A DNA stretch of 64,000 nt from Paludibacteraceae bacterium (GCA_024401535.1 JAKSKX010000001.1:124001-188000); one strand, 5' to 3'. Shown: positions 34,313 to 43,963, counted from the first letter of the stretch. Numbers and translations are program-made. The notes: generated by a model from the letters alone, not told the origin.

Positions 34313-36358
34313 ATGGTAAAACTTACTAAAAGAAACTATTTGGAGCGAGATGTCTCTTGGATGTATTTCAACCACAGAATACTCGAGGAGGCTATGCGAG
34401 AGGATATTCCGGTCCTTGAGCGCATGTCGTTCCTTGGAATTTATTCCAGCAATCTGGATGAATTCTTTCGTGTGAGAATCGCAAATCTTGTGAGAATTGC
34501 CAGCATTGAATCTCCTGAAGGCAAAGAGTTCAAGCTAGAGGTGGAACGTGCCAAAGAACAGCTGAAAGTCATCAACAAGCTCAATGCAGATTACTCTTTG
34601 GAATATTCAAATGCCGTTGATTCCGTAACAAACGCCTTGGCAAAGCAAGGTGTGAACATAATAAGCGAAAGGGATATTGACGAGGCGCAGAGAGAGTTCA
34701 TCCATGATTTGTACCGGAAGAAGATTCTAGGTCGCATTTCGCCTATTTGGTTTGAGAATATCGGCCATTTCGAGAAGGATGCCGACGACAGGATCTACAT
34801 GATTGTCAAGATGAGCAAGGAAAACAGCAAGCCCTACAAATATGCGCTGTTTAATCTTCCAGTAGAGGAAATAGGACGTTGGGTTAGTGTTCCTTCAAAG
34901 GCAGACAGCAAGGCAATAATGTACTTGGACGATGTGATCCGTGTGTGCCTGCCGTTGATTTTCCCGTCTCTTGCTCTTGATACGTTTGAAGCTTGGACGT
35001 TCAAGTTTACAAGAGATGCCGAGATGGAAATTGACAACGACCTGCGCGAAGGTTTCCTCCAGAAGATTCAGAAGGGTGTCAAGTCACGAAAGGTTGGACA
35101 GCCTCTTCGCCTTGTCTATGACAAATCAATGCCCGAGGGTGTTTTCCGAAGAATCAAGTCCAAGCTTGTAGGCAATTCCAAGCTTGATACTGCTGTTGCA
35201 GGCGGTCGCTACCAGAACCACAAGGACTTGATGTCTTTTCCGGATTGTGGAATCAAAAGCTTGAGGTACCCTCAATGGCCTTCTGTAATAAGTGACGAGC
35301 TGAAGAACAGGGAGAGTCTGATTAAGGCAATCAGGGAAAAGGACAGGTTCATTCACGTACCATACCATTCCTTTGACAGCTATATAAGTCTGCTTAACGA
35401 GGCGGCTATAGACACAAAGGTCAAGTCAATCAAAACAACACTATATAGGCTTGCCAAGGATTCCAAGGTCATCAGGGCTTTGATTTGTGCCGCTCAGAAC
35501 GGAAAGAAGGTTACGGTTATAATCGAACTTCTTGCACGTTTTGACGAGGCTCCAAACATTTCTTGGGCAAAGACTATGCAGGACGCAGGCATCAACGTGA
35601 TTTTCGGTGTCGAAGGCTTGAAGGTACACTCAAAGATTACTCATATAGGTTTGGCAAGCGGACAGGACATTGCAGTAATATCTACGGGAAATTTCCACGA
35701 GGGCAATGCTTCCAGATATACCGACATCCTGCTTATGACAGCGAACATGAATGTGGTTCATGACGTGGAAAGAGTCTTCAAGTTTATAGAAAAGCCGTAT
35801 TCACTTGTCAAGTTCAAGGAACTCCTTGTTTCGCCTAACGACATGAAGAAGAAGCTGTTGGCTCTAATAGACAACGAGATAAAGAACCACCTAAGCGGTA
35901 AGCCTGCATGGATTAAGGTGAAGGTGAACCATATCACTGACAAGGACATGGTTAGCAAGGTGTATGAGGCTACAAAGGCAGGTGTCAAAATCGGGGCACT
36001 TGTCAGAGGAAACTGTTCGCTCATAGAAAACGAGGACTGCGAGGGTAACTTGAAGGTTGTCGGAATAATCGACCGTTACCTTGAACACTCGAGAATCCTG
36101 ATTTTTGCAAATGGCGGTGAACCTCTTTATTTCTTGGGTTCTGCAGACTGGATGCCTAGAAACCTTGACTGTCGTGTTGAGGTTGTTACTCCAGTGTACG
36201 ACCGTGACATTCAGCAGGAACTCCAAAGAATAGTTGATTTCGGTTTGAAGGACAACACTCACGGCAGGTTGGTTATAGGCTCCAAGGACGAGCTAGCCGA
36301 ATTCCGCTCCCAGGAAGAACTTTATAAATACTACGCAGATGAAAACAAACAGCAGTAA
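34313..36358 (+). CDS. ppk1: Polyphosphate kinase 1
   Basis: PPK1 reversibly polymerises the terminal phosphate of ATP into polyphosphate. The 681-residue chain has the N-terminal helical domain (RDVSWMYFNHRILEEA), the head domain, and two phospholipase-D-like C-terminal domains. The autophosphorylated His is His439 in KVHSKI, and the second conserved His is His592 in EHSRILIFANGG. Phosphate-binding arginines lie in ELLARFDEAPN. It shares a 20-bp overlap with the downstream ppx/gppA gene. Its placement next to phoBR and pit links polyphosphate storage to phosphate supply. Confidence 0.96.
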   Translation: MVKLTKRNYLERDVSWMYFNHRILEEAMREDIPVLERMSFLGIYSSNLDEFFRVRIANLVRIASIESPEGKEFKLEVERAKEQLKVINKLNADYSLEYSNAVDSVTNALAKQGVNIISERDIDEAQREFIHDLYRKKILGRISPIWFENIGHFEKDADDRIYMIVKMSKENSKPYKYALFNLPVEEIGRWVSVPSKADSKAIMYLDDVIRVCLPLIFPSLALDTFEAWTFKFTRDAEMEIDNDLREGFLQKIQKGVKSRKVGQPLRLVYDKSMPEGVFRRIKSKLVGNSKLDTAVAGGRYQNHKDLMSFPDCGIKSLRYPQWPSVISDELKNRESLIKAIREKDRFIHVPYHSFDSYISLLNEAAIDTKVKSIKTTLYRLAKDSKVIRALICAAQNGKKVTVIIELLARFDEAPNISWAKTMQDAGINVIFGVEGLKVHSKITHIGLASGQDIAVISTGNFHEGNASRYTDILLMTANMNVVHDVERVFKFIEKPYSLVKFKELLVSPNDMKKKLLALIDNEIKNHLSGKPAWIKVKVNHITDKDMVSKVYEATKAGVKIGALVRGNCSLIENEDCEGNLKVVGIIDRYLEHSRILIFANGGEPLYFLGSADWMPRNLDCRVEVVTPVYDRDIQQELQRIVDFGLKDNTHGRLVIGSKDELAEFRSQEELYKYYADENKQQ

Positions 36359-37262
36359 TGACAGTTTCAACCTCGCTGCCATAGATATTGGCTCAAATGC
36401 TGCCAGAATCTTGATTAAGAGCGTTTCAAGAAAGTGCGCCGGTGAAAGTGGTGTTCAGACTTTCTACACAAAGAAACTGCAGTTCCTACGCATTCCATTG
36501 AGGTTGGGCATGGACGTGTTCAGCATCGGTAAAATTAGCAAAGAAAGGGAGGATCTGCTAGTCCGGACTATCAAGGTTTTCCGTCAACTCCTCACTATCT
36601 ATGACGTTGCCGAATACAGGGCCTGCGCCACTTCAGCGTTCCGAGACGCCAAGAACGGAAAGAAGATTCTGAAGGAAATCGAAAGAAAGTACAACATTGA
36701 AATCGAGATTGTTTCCGGCGACGAAGAGGCGAAAATAATCAGAGACAACCACATTCAGGAAGACGGCAAGAACTACCTTTACATGGACGTGGGCGGCGGT
36801 TCAACTGAATTGTCCTTGATTTCAGACGGAAAGCTCATGGCTTCGCGTTCGTTCAATGTAGGAACCTTGAGGCTGTTGAACGAGTCCGTTTCGAGCGAGC
36901 AGATTGACGAGATGAAAGAGTCGGTCGCAACTATGACTGCCGGCTATGACGAAATTCAAATAATCGGCTCGGGAGGAAACATTAACAAGCTATTCAGACT
37001 TGTGCCTAAGAAGGAGAAGACCAAGGACACGATGCCTGCCGGCTCGCTCTTGAAAATTTACCAGAGGCTTGCATCTTTGTCCGTCGAGCAGAGAATGAGG
37101 GAGTTTGACCTAAGGGAGGACAGGGCGGACGTTATTGTCCCTGCCGCAGAACTGTTTCTGCTTGTGGCTGAAAAGTCGGGCGCAGACACATTCATCGTTC
37201 CTACTTTGGGATTGGCGGACGGCATTATTAATGAACTGGTGGAAAAGAACATAAAACTGTAA
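36339..37262 (+). CDS. Exopolyphosphatase / GppA-type phosphatase
   Basis: A 307-residue protein of the Ppx/GppA branch of the actin-like ATPase superfamily. It has AAIDIGSNAARILI near residue 13, ATSAFRDAKNG, the catalytic Glu in VSGDEEAKI, DVGGGSTELSLI, and IIGSGGNINKLF. It lacks the C-terminal HD-like extension of E. coli Ppx (513 residues), so it is the short form usual in Bacteroidota. It hydrolyses polyphosphate or pppGpp; sequence does not decide which. Its start lies inside the ppk1 3' end in another frame (20-bp overlap), implying translational coupling of polyphosphate synthesis and breakdown. Confidence 0.92.
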   Translation: MKTNSSNDSFNLAAIDIGSNAARILIKSVSRKCAGESGVQTFYTKKLQFLRIPLRLGMDVFSIGKISKEREDLLVRTIKVFRQLLTIYDVAEYRACATSAFRDAKNGKKILKEIERKYNIEIEIVSGDEEAKIIRDNHIQEDGKNYLYMDVGGGSTELSLISDGKLMASRSFNVGTLRLLNESVSSEQIDEMKESVATMTAGYDEIQIIGSGGNINKLFRLVPKKEKTKDTMPAGSLLKIYQRLASLSVEQRMREFDLREDRADVIVPAAELFLLVAEKSGADTFIVPTLGLADGIINELVEKNIKL

Positions 37263-37266
37263 AAGT

Positions 37267-39564
37267 ATGGAAATAGTTTATATTTGTATTGTTGCCTTTC
37301 TCATTATTCTAGCGGTCTTTGACTTGGTTGTCGGTGTCAGCAACGATGCGGTGAACTTCCTTAATTCGGCGATTGGAGCCAAGGTTGCCAAATACCGCAC
37401 AATAGTACTCATTTCAGCTATCGGCGTGTTCACCGGTGCTGCTATGAGCAACGGCATGATGGACGTCGCAAGGCACGGCATAATGACGCCCGAGTATTTC
37501 TCTTTCTATGACGTTATGTGCGTGTTTCTTGCAGTCATGGTCACAGACGTGATTCTGCTTGATATATTCAACACTTTAGGAATGCCGACGTCAACGACTG
37601 TAAGTATGGTTTTCGAACTGTTGGGAGGTGCGTTCGCCATAGCCTTGATAAAGATTATTGGTGGCGTTGCAAAGACCGACGGAACGCTTTTGACTATGGG
37701 CGACTTGTTGAATGGAGAAAAGGCTATAAGCGTTGTTCTTGGAATCTTTTTGAGTGTCGCTATTGCATTTGTCTTTGGAACGATTGTCCAGTGGTTTGCA
37801 AGGCTTGTGTTCACGTTTACCTATAGGGTGAACGGTAGGACGACTTCATGCGACGGCAAGGTTCAGGGATTGACCGGAAGTTCAATCAAGATCGGCGTTT
37901 TCGGAGGAATTTGCTTCACGGGAATTGTCTGGTTCCTTTTGATAAAGGGGTTGAAGGGAAGCAGCTTCATGACTTCCGAAGTCAAGCAGTTCGTTAATGA
38001 CAACACGTGGCAAATCATCGGTGCGTGCCTGCTTGTGTTCTCGTTCGTGATGACTTTGATTAGCGCCCTCAAGAAGCCGGTGCTGAAGTTCGTGGTTCTG
38101 TTCGGAACATTTGCGCTAGCAATGGCTTTCGCTGGCAACGACCTTGTGAATTTTGTCGGTGTGCCGTTGACAGGTTTGGAGGCCTATCAGGATTACGCCG
38201 CCAACGGAAGCGGAAACCCAGAGGGCTTCATGATGAAGTCGCTCATGAACAGTGCGCAGACGCCTGCTGTTTACTTGCTTTTCGCCGGCGTAATTATGGT
38301 TCTTTCGCTTGTCTTTTCCAAGAAGGCGCAGAATGTTGTTAAAACAAGCATCGACCTCAGCAGACAGGACGAGGGTGACGAGATGTTCGGTTCGACTTCC
38401 ATTGCAAGAGCTCTAGTTCGCTCGTGCTCGAGGACTGCGTCTGCAGTAGCCGGCATAGTTCCGGATTCTGTAAGGATGTGGGTTGACTCGAGGTTCAACA
38501 GCGACTCTATGGTTTTGGCTGAAGGTGCCGCATTCGACCAAATTCGCGCCTCGGTGAACCTTGTGCTTGCAGGACTTCTCGTTGCCATCGGAACAAGCAT
38601 GAAACTCCCTCTTTCAACGACATACGTGACTTTCATGGTTGCTATGGGAACAAGCCTCGCAGATAGGGCGTGGGGCCGTGAAAGCGCCGTTTTTCGCATT
38701 ACAGGAGTGCTAAGTGTTATCGGTGGTTGGTTCATCACTGCCGGCGTGGCCTTTATCGCGAGCTACTTGATAACAAACGGCCTTTATTTCGGCGGATGTT
38801 TCGCAATGGTCTGCGCTATCGTCATCGCAATCGTGGTTCTGATTAAAAGCGGAAAGGACAAGCGCTCAAGCGACAGCGACTCGCTGTTGGGAAGCATTGC
38901 CAGAACAAGCGACAAAGTCGAGATTTGGCACCTTTTGTGTGAGCATATTAGAAACGGTAACGCACAGCGCTTGAGGTTCGTCATGGAGACCTACAGAAGC
39001 ACTTTGGACAGCTTTATGAACGAGAAGTACAGACCGCTAAAGAGAAGCTCGTTCCTAATTGACGAGGAGAGAGCCGAACTCAAGAGACAGCGCAAGAGGG
39101 AAATCCTGGCGATGCGAAGACTTGACCCGCTTGTTGTCCTTCAGAGGAACACTTGGTATTTCCTTGGAATAAACTCGTGCAAGCAGATGCTTTACTGCAT
39201 GAAGCGAATCAACGAGCCGTTGAAGGAGCATATAGGGAACAATTTTGCGCCTCTCCCGGTCGAGTTCCACGAGAGGTTCTCGCACATGGGAAGCGACGTA
39301 ATACAGTTGTTCAACAAGACATTTGCTATGCTGCAGTCGGGTGACTTTACCGATGCCGAGAAAATCAGGGAGGACTGCATTGTCGTGCAGCGCCGAATCT
39401 CTATTGACCGTAAGAGGGTGCTGGACTCGTTGAACGAGATTGACTCGAACATCAAGACAAAGTTTCTCACAATACATTTCCTTCAGGAGTCGCAGGAGCT
39501 GTTGAGCTGCTTGAGGCACATGATTAGGGGAATGAACCACTTTGCTGGCGACTATTCGGCATAG
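37267..39564 (+). CDS. pit: PiT-family phosphate transporter fused to a PhoU-like domain
   Basis: A 765-residue low-affinity inorganic phosphate symporter. The duplicated PiT signature is present as GVSNDAVNFLNSAIGAKVA (residues about 22-40) and AGNDLVNFVGVPLTGL near 297. About twelve hydrophobic helices cover 1-525, interrupted by a cytoplasmic loop (about 365-410). The last 215 residues are soluble, helical and charged (from RTSDKVEIWHLL) and resemble the PhoU-like four-helix domain that follows PiT in some bacteria. It begins 4 bp after the ppx/gppA stop, so it closes the phosphate operon. Confidence 0.9.
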   Translation: MEIVYICIVAFLIILAVFDLVVGVSNDAVNFLNSAIGAKVAKYRTIVLISAIGVFTGAAMSNGMMDVARHGIMTPEYFSFYDVMCVFLAVMVTDVILLDIFNTLGMPTSTTVSMVFELLGGAFAIALIKIIGGVAKTDGTLLTMGDLLNGEKAISVVLGIFLSVAIAFVFGTIVQWFARLVFTFTYRVNGRTTSCDGKVQGLTGSSIKIGVFGGICFTGIVWFLLIKGLKGSSFMTSEVKQFVNDNTWQIIGACLLVFSFVMTLISALKKPVLKFVVLFGTFALAMAFAGNDLVNFVGVPLTGLEAYQDYAANGSGNPEGFMMKSLMNSAQTPAVYLLFAGVIMVLSLVFSKKAQNVVKTSIDLSRQDEGDEMFGSTSIARALVRSCSRTASAVAGIVPDSVRMWVDSRFNSDSMVLAEGAAFDQIRASVNLVLAGLLVAIGTSMKLPLSTTYVTFMVAMGTSLADRAWGRESAVFRITGVLSVIGGWFITAGVAFIASYLITNGLYFGGCFAMVCAIVIAIVVLIKSGKDKRSSDSDSLLGSIARTSDKVEIWHLLCEHIRNGNAQRLRFVMETYRSTLDSFMNEKYRPLKRSSFLIDEERAELKRQRKREILAMRRLDPLVVLQRNTWYFLGINSCKQMLYCMKRINEPLKEHIGNNFAPLPVEFHERFSHMGSDVIQLFNKTFAMLQSGDFTDAEKIREDCIVVQRRISIDRKRVLDSLNEIDSNIKTKFLTIHFLQESQELLSCLRHMIRGMNHFAGDYSA

Positions 39565-39588
39565 GTTTACAGAAAAAATTCCACATAA

Positions 39589-39634
39589 TAGCGGCGGGTT
39601 GAAGTAGATTTGACTCGCTGCTACTTTTGTTTTT
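39589..39634 (+). terminator. Phosphate operon terminator
   Basis: TAGCGGCGGGT pairs with ACTCGCTGCTA (two G-U), loop of 13 nt, then CTTTTGTTTTT. Confidence 0.78.
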
Positions 39635-40519
39635 CGACTTTGCTTGTTTGTCCGGTTGGATTGATTTGGTCTGTTTGTTCTGCTTGTTTTGTATAGTCTT
39701 GGATATCAATCGGATATGTTTTTTGGGGTTGCCCTAACTAAAAAAAGATTAGTTTTTTATTTTGTCCGGAGGGGTGGCAGACTTCCACAAAAAATTGATA
39801 CAAAACAACCCCAAACTCACCTCTAACCCAACAGCTCGCCATCATACGTTCGTTGAAAAATTGCATTAAAAAAGGAAAATGAATTGCCGATTATTTCAAA
39901 ATAGTTGCATTTGAATTATTACGGACAAAACGAACAAACTTAAAGTGACTCAAATTCCTATGAAAACTGTTTAGTGAAAAATTTGGTGGTCTCGCAGATG
40001 TGCAATATCACTTGCACAGTAAAAGAATCAGAACAAACCTTCGTCATGAAAGTCCGTCGCTCGTCCAAGCTACTTCCCGTCCTCCCGATAAAGTTCCGTT
40101 CGCCTTCGTTGACAGAATGCTTGTTTTGTAGAATAGCATAATCAGTACCGACCGCATCAAAATTTTTGAATGCCATGCTTGATGCACGTACCCCATAGGC
40201 TGCCGGAGTGCCTAAAATACAAAAGTGTTAGGGTCGGCCGGCATTGTCGTTGGTTGAAACCCACGTCTGGATCGAGAAATGTCATTGTGTGACAACGTGC
40301 CGCACAAGTTATTCGCACGTCCATCGCACGTAGCCACTGTCTTGGCTTTTCTATGTCGGGACGGGGAATTCTTTCTCTGGCTAACAGCGGAACAATCCAA
40401 CCCACCAATTCCATCGCCTCGCAACCTGTTTCACTTCAATAACTAGGCATTTGGTTGACATATCGGAAACGGCGACCTTAATTTTTCAAAAAAAATGTCA
40501 CCAACTAAAAATTTATTAT
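39635..40519. other. Unexplained long spacer, GC-richer in its middle
   Basis: Nearly 900 bp without a recognisable gene. 39635-39960 is AT-rich. 39980-40440 is richer in G+C, free of homopolymer tracts, and contains a perfect 7-bp hairpin TGTGCAA-TATCAC-TTGCACA at 39999-40018. Short minus-strand frames occur (39958-40176, 72 codons; 40157-40414, 85 codons; 40212-40424, 70 codons) but have no ribosome sites or family signs. It could be a structured RNA, the remains of a mobile element, or a decayed gene. Confidence 0.45.
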
Positions 40520-40527
40520 TAACTTTG
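40520..40527 (+). promoter_or_regulatory. -7 element for DUF349 gene
   Basis: TAACTTTG followed by C, 44 bp ahead of the ATG at 40572. Confidence 0.5.
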
Positions 40528-40571
40528 CCACACGAAATTCAGAATTTTTAGATTAATCAATTATTATTCAA

Positions 40572-42389
40572 ATGAATAGACTTGAGGAAAATGACTCGCA
40601 GGTTGTAGAATCCACTTCTACGGGTAGTGTTGCTGTTGAAACAGTGTCGGTTGAGAGTGCGTCGGAGCAGGCTTCTGCTGCAAACATCGACTACTCGGGC
40701 AAGAGCGAGAGCGAGCTTGTGAACCTGGCAAGCGTTATTATCTCTAGCACTGAGTCTAATTATTCTGCAATCAAGTTTGACATCGAGCAAATCAAAGACA
40801 ACTACTATAAAAAGTTCAACCGTAGGGTGGACGAGATTCGCAAGGCACAGCAGGATGCCGGAGAGGATGCCGAGCCTATTGAACTTCCGGTTGACGAGTT
40901 CAAGCCAGTCTATTCTGTTTTCCAGACCAAGCGCAACGAGGAGAAGAAGAAGAAGGAAGAGGAGGAGAAGGCTAACCTTGACGCTAAGCGCGAGTTGATT
41001 GAGAAACTGAAGGAGCTTGCCGCTGCAGGTGAGGCCCACCACAGCATCAACGAGTGCCGCGACATCCAGGCGAAGTGGAAGAGCATAGGCCGTGTGCCGC
41101 AGTCTGACTCCGAGCAGGTTAATTCCGACTACAAACTTTGGATTGAGCATTTCTATGACAACCTGAAGACAGAGAACGAGCTTCGTGACTTTGATTTCAA
41201 GAAGAACTTGAAGGACAAGGAGATTCTTTGTGACAAAGCCGAGAGTCTGGCAAACGCTTCGAATGTAGTTGAGGCTTTTAAGACTTTACAGACTCTACAC
41301 GAAATGTGGAAGGAGACTGGTCCTGTTGCTCCAGAGCACAGAGAGGAGATTTGGGAACGATTCAAGGCCGCTTCAAATGTGGTCAACAAGAACCATAGGG
41401 ACTTCTTTGAGAAGGTTCACGCCAAGGAGGAGGAGAACCTTGCCGCGAAGACTAAGCTTTGCGAGGAGGTCGAGGCCGTAGATATAAATATGACTTCTAC
41501 TAAGGCTTGGCAGGACAAGAGCGAGTTCATACTTTCTGTTCAGGAGCAGTGGAAGAAGATTGGCTACGCTCCAAAGAAGGATAACGACAAGATTTACGAG
41601 AGGTTTAGAGCAGCTTGTGACAGGTTCTTCAACGCAAAGAATGAGTTCTTCAGGTCTATCCGCGAATCGCAGTCGGACAACTTGGCCAAGAAAATCGCAT
41701 TGTGCGCTAAGGCCGAGGCTTTGCAGGACAGCGATGACTGGAAGGGTGCTTCTGAGACCTTGACCAAGCTTCAGCAGGAGTGGAAGACTATTGGCCAGGT
41801 TCAGAGAAAGAACTCTGACGCCGTTTGGAAAAGGTTCATCGGTGCCTGCGACAAGTTCTTCGAGCGCAGAAACAAGTACTTCAAGGACCAGAGACAGGAG
41901 GAGTCACAGAATCTTGCCAAGAAGAAGGAGCTTACAGAACAAATCAAGAATCTTGACCTGGAGGCAGAAAACTCTTACGACGAGTTCAAGAACCTTATAG
42001 CGCAGTGGAACGAAGTTGGCCATGTACCTTTTGAGCAGAAGGACGCTGTTTACAAGGAGTACAAGAAGACAATCGACGCTGTTTTCGAAAAGTTTGCAAA
42101 GGACAAGAGCAAGAACAAGCTTGACCTTTACCGCACCGGAGTGCAGAACATCGTCGCCGGTGGTGCTTCAAGGGTGAATAACGAGAGAAAGCGTTTGATG
42201 AAGCAGATTGAGGTTCTATCTGGCGAAATTCACACCGCCGAGAACAACATTGGTTTCTTCAGCAGGTCCAAGAATGCATCTTCGCTTGTGGCTGAAATGC
42301 AGACTAAAATCGAGAAGCTGAAGCAGGAGAAGAAAGTGGTTCTCGAGAAGCTTGCCATCCTTGACGAGAATCTTGACAACGAAGATTAA
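40572..42389 (+). CDS. DUF349-domain coiled-coil protein
   Basis: A 605-residue cytoplasmic protein made largely of charged helices. An acidic Ser/Glu-rich N-terminus (1-60) is followed by at least four DUF349 repeats of about 70 residues, each with a W-x-x-G pattern (WKSIGRVPQSD, WKETGPVAPEH, WKKIGYAPKKD, WKTIGQVQRKN, WNEVGHVPFEQ) and a following RFxxACDxFFxxR helix. The C-terminus (545-605) is a coiled coil. Lys- and Glu-rich codons create long false frames on both strands. The molecular function of DUF349 proteins is not established. Confidence 0.9.
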   Translation: MNRLEENDSQVVESTSTGSVAVETVSVESASEQASAANIDYSGKSESELVNLASVIISSTESNYSAIKFDIEQIKDNYYKKFNRRVDEIRKAQQDAGEDAEPIELPVDEFKPVYSVFQTKRNEEKKKKEEEEKANLDAKRELIEKLKELAAAGEAHHSINECRDIQAKWKSIGRVPQSDSEQVNSDYKLWIEHFYDNLKTENELRDFDFKKNLKDKEILCDKAESLANASNVVEAFKTLQTLHEMWKETGPVAPEHREEIWERFKAASNVVNKNHRDFFEKVHAKEEENLAAKTKLCEEVEAVDINMTSTKAWQDKSEFILSVQEQWKKIGYAPKKDNDKIYERFRAACDRFFNAKNEFFRSIRESQSDNLAKKIALCAKAEALQDSDDWKGASETLTKLQQEWKTIGQVQRKNSDAVWKRFIGACDKFFERRNKYFKDQRQEESQNLAKKKELTEQIKNLDLEAENSYDEFKNLIAQWNEVGHVPFEQKDAVYKEYKKTIDAVFEKFAKDKSKNKLDLYRTGVQNIVAGGASRVNNERKRLMKQIEVLSGEIHTAENNIGFFSRSKNASSLVAEMQTKIEKLKQEKKVVLEKLAILDENLDNED

Positions 42390-42408
42390 ATAGAAACTTA
42401 AGCAGATT

Positions 42409-42432
42409 TAGTGGCACATGTCTGTGTCGCTA
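42409..42432. other. Stem-loop between DUF349 and pseudouridine synthase genes
   Basis: TAGTGGCACA/TGTGTCGCTA pairs over 10 bp (two G-U) around a 4-nt loop. No T run follows, so it is a weak terminator or an mRNA processing or stability element. Confidence 0.35.
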
Positions 42433-42535
42433 CTTCTGAATAAGATATTTATATATTTTGGGAGGAAGTTTTGAAAATAAGCTTCTGGATTATTTTACTA
42501 ACAGTTTTTTATTTAACAACTAACAAGTTATACAA

Positions 42536-43942
42536 ATGAAACCATTTGATGATGAGTCACAGGATTCTGAGAGGAATTCAGGCGCAGGTCGCTCAGAAGA
42601 GCAGACTCAAAGAAAGAGCTTTAATCCAAATTTTACAAGCGACAATCAGATTAGAAGACCTCGTAGAAGAGTTGGTGATTCTAGAAGTGAGGGTAATGGA
42701 GAGCAGCAGGGCCGTAACTACACTCGCGTAAACTTTAACAACGACGACAACAACGGCCGTCAGGGCGGCTACAACAACAACCGTCAGGGTGGATACAACA
42801 ACAGAAGCTATAACAACAACGGAGACGGTCAAGGAGAGTACAACAACAACCGAGGCTACAATAACCGTGGCTATAACAACAGCGAGGGACAACAGGGCGG
42901 CTACAATAATCGTGGTTATAACAACAATCGCGGCTACAACAACAATCGCGGCTACAACAACGGCGAAGGACAGCAGGGTGGCTACAACAACCGCCAGGGT
43001 GGATACAACAACAACCGCCAGGGTGGCTATAACAACAACCGCCAGGGTGGCTATAACAACAACCGCCAGGGTGGCTATAACAACAATCGCCAAGGTGGCT
43101 ATAACAACAACCGTCAAGGTGGCTACAACAATCGTCCTAACAACGGCGGTCGTCCTCAGCAGCGTCCACAGGCTAACAACGGACACAGACAGATGGAGTA
43201 CAAGTCCATCATGATTGACCCAACAGAGTCAATCCGCTTGAACAAGTTCCTTGCAAACGCTGGCGTATGTTCGCGTCGTGAGGCTGACGAGCTAATCCAA
43301 GCTGGTGCAGTTTCCGTGAATGGCGTATTTATCACTGAGTTGGGTACTAAGATTCTTCGTGGCGACAAGGTTATGGTTGGAGACCAGTTGGTAAATCCAG
43401 ACAAGCCAGTATATATTGTCCTTAACAAGCCAAAGGGTTGCGTGACAAGTACAGACGACCCTAATGCAAAACTTACAGTTATGGAGCTTGTAAAGAATGC
43501 TTGCAAGGAGAGAATTTATCCAGTGGGCCGTCTTGACCGCAATACAACCGGAGTGCTTCTTTTGACAAACGACGGTGACCTGGCTTCGAAGCTTACTCAC
43601 CCAATGTACAACAAGAAGAAGATTTATCAAGTAACTCTTGCCCGTGACGTTGAGCAGGCTGATTTTGACGCTATCCGCGAGGGTATAGAGCTTGAGGACG
43701 GTCCTATTAAGCCGGACGCTTTGGAATACGTTGACGAGGCAGACCACAAGAAGATTGGCATCGAGATTCATTCCGGAAGAAACCGTATCGTTCGTCGTAT
43801 TTTCGAGAAGATGGGTTACAGAGTTATGAAGCTTGACCGTGTGTTCTTCGCTGGTTTGACAAAGAAAGGCTTGAAGCGTGGAGGTTGGAGATTCCTAACT
43901 GAGCGCGAGGTAAGTATGCTTCGTATGGGTTCATTCGAGTAA
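42536..43942 (+). CDS. RluB/RsuA-family rRNA pseudouridine synthase with prion-like N-terminus
   Basis: A 468-residue RNA-modifying enzyme that isomerises a uridine in ribosomal RNA. The first 220 residues are low complexity: Asn, Gly, Tyr, Gln and Arg in repeats such as GGYNNNRQ, encoded by tandem 24-bp-type DNA repeats (about 42755-43135). The S4 RNA-binding domain (about 229-285) begins IRLNKFLANAGVCSRREAD. The catalytic domain has PVGRLDRNTTGVLLLTNDGDL with catalytic Asp334, and the family ending MGYRVMKLDRVFFAG. The disordered tail resembles RGG/prion-like regions that drive phase separation. Comparable extensions occur on Bacteroidota RluB-like proteins. Confidence 0.92.
   Translation: MKPFDDESQDSERNSGAGRSEEQTQRKSFNPNFTSDNQIRRPRRRVGDSRSEGNGEQQGRNYTRVNFNNDDNNGRQGGYNNNRQGGYNNRSYNNNGDGQGEYNNNRGYNNRGYNNSEGQQGGYNNRGYNNNRGYNNNRGYNNGEGQQGGYNNRQGGYNNNRQGGYNNNRQGGYNNNRQGGYNNNRQGGYNNNRQGGYNNRPNNGGRPQQRPQANNGHRQMEYKSIMIDPTESIRLNKFLANAGVCSRREADELIQAGAVSVNGVFITELGTKILRGDKVMVGDQLVNPDKPVYIVLNKPKGCVTSTDDPNAKLTVMELVKNACKERIYPVGRLDRNTTGVLLLTNDGDLASKLTHPMYNKKKIYQVTLARDVEQADFDAIREGIELEDGPIKPDALEYVDEADHKKIGIEIHSGRNRIVRRIFEKMGYRVMKLDRVFFAGLTKKGLKRGGWRFLTEREVSMLRMGSFE
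42755..43135 (+). repeat. Intragenic tandem repeat coding for GGYNNNRQ units
   Basis: Repeats of a 24-bp unit (GGTGGCTATAACAACAACCG-like) are most regular at about 43010-43125 and more diverged upstream. Copy number could vary between strains by slippage without breaking the frame. Confidence 0.85.
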
Positions 43943-43963
43943 AAATTTCATACTTTATATGTT

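Noticed and set aside
40557-41150. 197-codon minus-strand Leu/Val-rich frame
   Set aside because: Shadow of the Lys/Glu-rich DUF349 gene.
42593-43186. 197-codon minus-strand Val/Ala-rich frame
   Set aside because: Shadow of the Asn/Gly/Tyr repeat region in the pseudouridine synthase gene.
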